Shown here piece after piece: positions 59,232 through 64,000 of a stretch of DNA of 64,000 nucleotides; positions within the stretch are counted from its first letter, which is position 1; each line of letters begins with the position of its first letter. Made by a program: the position numbers and the translations under genes. Source of the DNA: JABDIP01 sp965250245 (lineage in GTDB: Bacteria > Pseudomonadota > Alphaproteobacteria > DSM-16000 > Inquilinaceae); the NCBI GenBank assembly GCA_965250245.1, contig OZ252296.1:1922001-1986000 (forward strand), given 5' to 3'. The notes beneath the pieces are model-generated. The model saw only the letters and a list, made by a program, of their open reading frames with translations, was not told where the DNA came from and did no database searches.

Positions 59232-59729
59232 CTAGATTGTGGGTCGATAGATACGGGAGCCGCCGGTTACACCGTCCAGGCTCAGCTCGCCGCTCTCGCT
59301 GAACGGCACGCTCAGCCCCATACTGCGCTGCAAAAATACCTGCCCGTCCAGCCCGTAGCTCAAGGTGTTGCGACCCGGCAGCCCCATGATGATCTGGGCC
59401 ACCTGCAGCACCGAGGTCGAGGCGTCGACCACGACGGTCCGCTCGCCCAGGCCGGGAATCAAGGTCGAGGTGTTGTTGACGCCGTCGGCGAAGCGCTGGC
59501 CGTTGACGTTCATGTCGAAGGAGAAGCCGGTGATCGGCAGCGGGATCTGGTTCGGGTTGCGGACCCTGAGCGTGATCCGGAAGCGCTGCTCCAGGGCGCC
59601 GCCTTCCAGCAGCTCCAGATTGGCCAGGGACACCCGCGGCGGAATGATGTCCGGCACCAGGCCGGAACCGGCGCAGCCGGACAGCGTCACGGCCACCAGG
59701 ATCAGCGCCAGTCTCAAAGTCGATCGCAT
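59232..59729 (-). CDS. LEA type 2 family lipoprotein
   Basis: This 165-residue protein has a lipoprotein signal (LILVAVTLSGC, lipidated Cys19). It is followed by a water-stress/LEA14-like beta domain: VSLANLELLEGGALEQRFRI, TLRVRNPNQIPLPITGFSFD and MNVNGQRFADGVNN. Such lipoproteins probably sit on the outer membrane. It lies 110 bases downstream of a close paralogue on the same strand, so the pair arose by tandem duplication. No enzymatic residues are evident. Confidence 0.8.
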   Translation of the reverse strand: MRSTLRLALILVAVTLSGCAGSGLVPDIIPPRVSLANLELLEGGALEQRFRITLRVRNPNQIPLPITGFSFDMNVNGQRFADGVNNTSTLIPGLGERTVVVDASTSVLQVAQIIMGLPGRNTLSYGLDGQVFLQRSMGLSVPFSESGELSLDGVTGGSRIYRPTI

Positions 59730-59839
59730 CGCGGGTCCTTTCGGATGGCATGCCGGCGCGAGCGGCCGGCGACTGGCATCAGGTTCGACAATCGTGGCGA
59801 TTTTCCGAATCGGGCCGGTGCCGTGACGGGCAACTTGCC

Positions 59840-60328
59840 TCAGGAGCTACGGCGGAACATGCCGGACGGATCGTCGGGCACCCGCAGCACCCCGTTGTCC
59901 CAGAAGCGCACCGTCCATTCGATGTCGCGCTGGACGAACACCTTGCCGTTTACTCCGAAGGTCAGCGAGGTGCGGCCGGGGAATTCCAGGACCGTCTGCA
60001 GCACCTGGAACGCGTTGGTGGTGGTGTCGACCACCACCAGCTCCTCGCTCAGGCCCGGCAGCTCCATCGCGGCATTGTGCACGCCGTCGGCCACATTGTT
60101 TCCGTTCAGGCTCAGATTGACGATGTAGCCGGAGATCGACAGCGGGAAGGTGTTCTGGTTCTGCACCCGCAGCGTCACGCGATAGCGCTGCTGCAGGCCG
60201 GGGCTCTCGATCGCTTCCAGGTTGACCAGCGTCACCTGCGGCGACACGAAATCGGCCTCCGGACCGCTGGCGCAGCCGGCGATCGCCAGCATAAGGACGA
60301 GAAGGGCGGGTTTGAGCATCAATCGCAT
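59840..60328 (-). CDS. LEA type 2 family lipoprotein (paralogue)
   Basis: This 162-residue paralogue of the downstream gene also has its lipobox cysteine at residue 19 (LVLMLAIAGC). The LEA14-like domain reads VTLVNLEAIESPGLQQRYRV, TLRVQNQNTFPLSISGYIVN and LSLNGNNVADGVHNAAMELP. The domains match along their full length but differ at many positions, so the duplication is not recent. A role in the cell envelope under desiccation or osmotic stress is inferred from the family. Confidence 0.8.
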   Translation of the reverse strand: MRLMLKPALLVLMLAIAGCASGPEADFVSPQVTLVNLEAIESPGLQQRYRVTLRVQNQNTFPLSISGYIVNLSLNGNNVADGVHNAAMELPGLSEELVVVDTTTNAFQVLQTVLEFPGRTSLTFGVNGKVFVQRDIEWTVRFWDNGVLRVPDDPSGMFRRSS

Positions 60329-60639
60329 CGGACCGACTCCGGTTGGTCATCGGAGCAGGCGGGCGGTGGCTCCGCACATGTCACGGCCAGCCGGCCCACC
60401 AATCAGACCGTCGAAACATGGCCGATTTCGGTTCCGGGACCGTTAACACCCGTCGCCATCCCGCCGTAATCGGCCGGAACCGGCGTGCCGGAGGGATGTC
60501 CCGCCATCTTACGGCCGGCTCACCGGACACGGAATGAGGGCCCTGTTTCGAGCATCAGTCTTGGATGCAACAGACATTCCGGGCTGGTATCGTTGAACCG
60601 TTCGGGGTTTGTGGCCGGGCCGGACCGCAACCCATTAGC

Positions 60640-60730
60640 CGTCATTCCCGCGAAAGCGGGAATCCAGGGGTCCGATCCGCTACGCTGACGGGATCGTGCC
60701 ATCTGGGTTCCCGCTTTCGCGGGAATGACG
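60640..60730. repeat. Dispersed inverted repeat before iolG-like gene
   Basis: CGTCATTCCCGCGAAAGCGG begins at 60640. Its inverted copy ends at 60730; the 28-base arms differ at one base. Each arm also contains the self-complementary CCCGCGAAAGCGGG type hairpin. It matches a widespread intergenic palindrome class of alphaproteobacteria. Confidence 0.8.
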
Positions 60731-60757
60731 AAAAAGTGGCGGGGAGGAGTAGCCGAC

Positions 60758-61756
60758 ATGTTGGGATTTGCGTTGTTCGGCGCCGGCCGGATCGGCCGCA
60801 TGCATGCCGAGAACCTGGCGCTCAGCCGCGATGCCCGGCTGGTCACCGTCTATGACGTGCACGCGCCGTCGGCGGAGGAGGTGGCGGCCCGGCATGGCGC
60901 GACCGTCGCTCCCGACATCGCCTCCGCGCTCGACGATGACGCCGTCCAGGCGGTGCTGATCGCCTCGTCCACGGACACCCATGTCGATCTGATCACCGCT
61001 TCGGCCAAGGCCGGCAAGGCGATCCTCTGCGAAAAGCCCATCGACCTGGACAGCAACCGCGTCGCGGAATGCTGGGCGGAGATCGGCGGCCTGGACGTGC
61101 CCATCCAGATCGGCTTCAACCGGCGCTACGACCCCAGCCACCGGGCGGTGGCCGAAGCCGTCGCGGCCGGCGAGATCGGCACGGTCGAGCAGGTCATCAT
61201 CACCAGCCGCGATCCCGGCCCGTCGCCGGCGGAGTACCTGAAGGTCTCCGGCGGGCTGTTCCGCGACATGATGATCCATGATTTCGACCTGGCCCGCTTC
61301 GTCCTGGGGGAGGAACCGGTCGAGGTCTTCGCCACCGGCGGCGCCCTGTTCGACAGCAACGCCGAGGCGTTGGGCGACGTCGACACCGCCATGGTGATCA
61401 TGCGCACCGCGTCGGGCGCGCTCTGCCATATCAACTGCTCGCGGCGCGCCGTGTTCGGCTACGACCAGAGGGTGGAGGCGTTCGGCAGCAAGGGCATGGT
61501 GCGCTCGCGCAACCGTCGGCCGACCACTGTCGAGCGCTACACCGAGACCGCCACCGGCACCCGCGACCCGCTGCTGAACTTCTTCATCGACCGCTATGAC
61601 GAGGCCTACCACGCTGAGCTGGCCGATTTCATCGCCCGGGTCGAGAAGCGCGAGCCGCTGGCCGTGACCTTCGAGGACGGCCGCCGCGCCCTGCTCCTGG
61701 CCGACGCCGCCAACGAATCCCGCGCCAGCGGCCGAGTCATCCCGGTGACGGATTAG
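60758..61756 (+). CDS. iolG: Gfo/Idh/MocA-family oxidoreductase, inositol 2-dehydrogenase-like
   Basis: This NAD(P)-dependent sugar/inositol dehydrogenase has 332 residues. FALFGAGRIGRMHAENLALS is the nucleotide-binding motif, and ILCEKPIDLDSN carries the conserved EKP lysine. GGLFRDMMIHDFDLARFVLG carries the catalytic Asp-xxx-His pattern. It fits IolG best, the first step of myo-inositol breakdown, but the family is broad. The ATG at 60758 has GGGGAGGAG upstream. No other iol genes are present. Confidence 0.82.
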   Translation: MLGFALFGAGRIGRMHAENLALSRDARLVTVYDVHAPSAEEVAARHGATVAPDIASALDDDAVQAVLIASSTDTHVDLITASAKAGKAILCEKPIDLDSNRVAECWAEIGGLDVPIQIGFNRRYDPSHRAVAEAVAAGEIGTVEQVIITSRDPGPSPAEYLKVSGGLFRDMMIHDFDLARFVLGEEPVEVFATGGALFDSNAEALGDVDTAMVIMRTASGALCHINCSRRAVFGYDQRVEAFGSKGMVRSRNRRPTTVERYTETATGTRDPLLNFFIDRYDEAYHAELADFIARVEKREPLAVTFEDGRRALLLADAANESRASGRVIPVTD

Positions 61757-62007
61757 CGGACCTCGCCGTTAGGCGATCGGCGGCCGCCATACGGCATCGC
61801 AAGCCCGCCTCTGCAGCCTGTGTTGATAGGCGGACTGCCATCCTGGCCAAGGTCGTCAAGCGTTTGCGCGATCGGATCGGCGAACGTCTCCCGGGCGAGA
61901 TCCGCTATCCGGCAAGTCATAAGCAGCGTGAGGCCAATCGCCGGTTGGACCCTCGACATTGAACGCAAGCAGTTCTTCGAAACGGTTCGTCCCCGAGTGA
62001 CGTATCA

Positions 62008-62904
62008 TCACTGGTCGTCAGTGCCATCACCCCGTAGATCACGACGAACCATTGGCGGAGCTTCGTTCCGTCGGAACATCGGGTCCAGTGGCCATTCGGC
62101 AATTTCGGGTCGCCGGGCCCTGTATTCGTACAGAGGAACAACGTTCGGCGGCACTCCGCGGACCAGGCCGAGAGAATCGTTGAACGCGCGATCGGACGGT
62201 TCCGGCACCGTGCTTGGCGATTGCCTGTCAGGATCGTGGAGGCGATGACGCCGGTTGGCGCTCGGGTCATCCCAATTGGGCTGCGATGGCCAAGCCTCGC
62301 TTGGAAGCGCCGGGACAGACAACTCCGGTCTCTCGCGCCAACTACCTCCCTGAATCCAGTCGCGCAGCATGCTTTGATAGACAACGAGAACATCGACATC
62401 ACCGTCTGAACGGCGATTGAAGTCCGGGTAAGGATTCCGGAATTCCGGTCGGAGGGAGAATCCGCCCACGAGTTCGTCTAGCAACGTTGCTCCGGAAATA
62501 ACTCGCGGATCCGGTGGAACCCGCCGGGGGGACGGGTCGGGCAAGTGGACGTTCGGCGGCAACGCGTCCGCCGCAGGTGGCGAAGCCAACAATCCCGGAG
62601 TATTTTTGGGAGCGCTCCAGATTTCAAGAAACCTATCCCAGGCTGAATACGCAAATGGCAGTGAGGACGGCCGGGGCAAATTGCGGTCGTTCCAGGGTTC
62701 TCTTCGCCAGGGCGTGAGTTGAGCGGCAGTGTGCGGTCGGAGCATATGGCTGCGGCGCCCTACAAGTATGAAGCTTGCAGACTCAGAGCAAACGGCTTCA
62801 GGTAATAGTTCAAAACTCCCAGCAAGTGGATGAGCTGCAACTGGTGTTGTTGATGCCAGGATAAAACTGAAGAAAAATATTGTGTAGTAGTGAACGCGCG
62901 GCAT
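62008..62904 (-). CDS. Exported proline/arginine-rich protein of unknown function
   Basis: This 298-residue product has a signal peptide (YYTIFFFSFILASTTPVAAH). The mature part is unusually rich in Pro, Arg and Ser, without repeats or recognised motifs. Representative segments are PPAADALPPNVHLPDPSPRR and DGDVDVLVVYQSMLRDWIQG. I do not recognise a family. Codon use and base composition at the 5-prime end are lower in GC than most of the window. The gene lies next to an AT-rich gap and a repeat protein, so horizontal origin is plausible but not shown. Confidence 0.45.
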   Translation of the reverse strand: MPRVHYYTIFFFSFILASTTPVAAHPLAGSFELLPEAVCSESASFILVGRRSHMLRPHTAAQLTPWRREPWNDRNLPRPSSLPFAYSAWDRFLEIWSAPKNTPGLLASPPAADALPPNVHLPDPSPRRVPPDPRVISGATLLDELVGGFSLRPEFRNPYPDFNRRSDGDVDVLVVYQSMLRDWIQGGSWRERPELSVPALPSEAWPSQPNWDDPSANRRHRLHDPDRQSPSTVPEPSDRAFNDSLGLVRGVPPNVVPLYEYRARRPEIAEWPLDPMFRRNEAPPMVRRDLRGDGTDDQ

Positions 62905-63042
62905 GGATTGAGACTCTTCGATTCGACTTGATTGCTGTTTGTGCTTTGTTTTTTTTCAGGAAAGTTGATATATAAGTTTCCTTTGTGGCGGACATAGGGC
63001 GCTGATGTCTGGGCACCCAGGCGTCGTAGTCGGCCGAGGGTG

Positions 63043-64000
63043 ATGGCAGAATCGCATTCCGGTGGAAACGGCTCCGCTCATCGGATGGACCGCATACCTC
63101 CCCTGGACAACTGGTCTGACGCGGAACGATGGGTCTGGGCGAAGATCAGCGACAATAGCATCGCCGACCTCGCTAAAGAGCATGGCAGTATCGACGTAGA
63201 GACGGCCGCGGACTGGACTTCAGACAGAGTTCTCAGCGAGGCGTTTCTTCAAACAATCTTGCTTCAGGAGCCCTTCCGGAGCGCGATCCCTCGCCTGGGT
63301 GTTCGCATCGCCGGCGCGTGGTTCCGAGAGCCTGTCGACCTCAGCAATGCCGAGATTGGTGCGCAGCTGTGGCTCGATCACTGCCGCTTCGAAGACCGGT
63401 TCGGTCTGGACTCTGCCGACGTCGAGCGGCTCCTTTCTCTCGACGGCTCCCGGATTGCCGCGCTGGACCTCATGGACGTCAAGGCCGGAGGCTCGGTCAA
63501 CCTGGAACGCGCGAACCTGGGCGAGGTTTGCCTAAACGGTGCCAGGCTCGATCAGCACCTCCTGATGTCGGGCTGTCGCGTTCAGAGAGCAGCAAACCTG
63601 GGAGGCCTTCAGGTAGCGGGCAACTTGGTCATCGATAGGCGTGCGGTCTTCGACGGAGGGGTAATACTCAGCGGTGCAGATATCGGCGGCTATCTGAGCC
63701 TGAACTCTTCAGAATTCGGATCGGCGGCCGAAATGGGCAGACTGCTGGTCGCCTCCGATGTGTTCATGCGCGAGGGCACCGTATTCAAGAACAAACTGAT
63801 GCTTCGGGGCGCGAAGATCGGCGGCGAACTTGATCTGCAGGACTCGAATTTCGGCGGCCCCGTGCACATGGAGAGCCTCGATGTTGCCGGCAAGGTCGTC
63901 ATGAATGCATCGGCGACATTCGATGAACGCATCAGCATGCGAGGCGCCAGGATTCGCGGGCAACTTGAGGCGCAGGGCGCCATCCTCAAGGGCGGCATAG
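63043..64000 (+). CDS. Repeat-rich protein, pentapeptide-like (3-prime partial)
   Basis: The frame is open from the ATG at 63043 (GAGGG upstream) to the end of the window, giving at least 319 residues. After about 75 residues (LDNWSDAERWVWAKISDNSI, ADLAKEHGS) it shows irregular repeats of about 22-25 residues. Examples are GVRIAGAWFREPVDLSNAEI, GAQLWLDHCRFEDRF, GADIGGYLSLNSSEFGSAAE and GAKIGGELDLQDSNFGGPVH. The A(D/N)L-type pattern resembles long pentapeptide-like beta-helix proteins found as membrane-linked accessory proteins. Function is unknown. Confidence 0.7.
   Translation, partial: MAESHSGGNGSAHRMDRIPPLDNWSDAERWVWAKISDNSIADLAKEHGSIDVETAADWTSDRVLSEAFLQTILLQEPFRSAIPRLGVRIAGAWFREPVDLSNAEIGAQLWLDHCRFEDRFGLDSADVERLLSLDGSRIAALDLMDVKAGGSVNLERANLGEVCLNGARLDQHLLMSGCRVQRAANLGGLQVAGNLVIDRRAVFDGGVILSGADIGGYLSLNSSEFGSAAEMGRLLVASDVFMREGTVFKNKLMLRGAKIGGELDLQDSNFGGPVHMESLDVAGKVVMNASATFDERISMRGARIRGQLEAQGAILKGGI

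Noticed and set aside
61757..62007. Possible decayed gene between iolG-like gene and the secreted orphan
   Set aside because: Short frames are open but none shows a family pattern.
1..64000. CRISPR arrays, tRNA, rRNA, transposases and phage genes
   Set aside because: None was recognised. The inverted repeats present are short palindromic elements, and no regular repeat-spacer pattern occurs.

Overview
This window is high-GC DNA with tightly packed, often 4-base-overlapping genes, and most likely comes from a Rhodospirillales-like alphaproteobacterium. The evidence is a nearly complete hopanoid locus, an alphaproteobacterial-type IF-1, a phasin, an ArsR/AqpS pair, homogentisate-pathway genes with Lrp regulators, and several PQQ dehydrogenase modules. 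No rRNA, tRNA, CRISPR array, transposase or phage gene was seen. The species cannot be named from the sequence alone.

Bases 1-8235 and 13863-18052 make hopanoids. The plus-strand block is hpnN (partial), hpnA, ispH and hpnH. The minus-strand blocks are shc-hpnG and hpnB-hpnCD-hpnE. hpnC and hpnD are one continuous reading frame. Together they cover isoprenoid supply (IspH), squalene formation (HpnC, HpnD, HpnE), cyclisation (Shc), adenosylhopane formation and processing (HpnH, HpnG), head-group work (HpnA, HpnB) and transport (HpnN). An island at 8.5-13.8 kb separates the two minus-strand blocks. It holds an acetate kinase 3-prime remnant, a secreted orphan protein, an HxlR/quinol-monooxygenase/SDR module, and a cytochrome c/SH3/soluble-type PQQ sugar dehydrogenase group.

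Bases 18333-31252 are rich in periplasmic oxidation functions. They contain a sorbosone-dehydrogenase-like PQQ enzyme with a cytochrome c, then a second cytochrome c with a degenerate site-2-protease-like membrane protein. A minus-strand operon follows: a PQQ alcohol-dehydrogenase-type enzyme, a solute-binding protein, an ABC-2 ATPase and permease, and a second solute-binding protein. Divergent from it is a five-gene operon that joins a NitT/TauT-type importer to an ABC-2 exporter resembling PedB/PedC. I infer a periplasmic oxidation system with dedicated ligand, cofactor or metal handling; the substrate is unknown.

Bases 31308-50029 are mixed housekeeping and accessory genes. These are an Fpg/Nei glycosylase, ArsR-AqpS, HisN, and a TetR regulator with three matching operators in front of a YnbC/YnbD-like pair. 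Next come a PhnZ-like HD protein, an NptA-type transporter, and the phenylalanine/tyrosine genes hppD and phhA, each beside an Lrp-type regulator and separated from each other by a perfect 62-bp inverted repeat. A Sel1/TPR secreted protein, XylA, an SUMF1-like protein and a glycerophosphodiesterase complete this stretch.

Bases 50155-57136 hold a MetE-like protein and a sugar ABC transporter operon with a phosphodiesterase-like gene. Bases 57295-61756 hold infA, a secreted YqgE-like protein, a phasin, two tandem LEA-type lipoproteins and an IolG-like dehydrogenase. The last 2.2 kb is more AT-rich in places. It contains a secreted orphan and the start of a repeat protein that runs off the end, so it may be the edge of a transferred segment.
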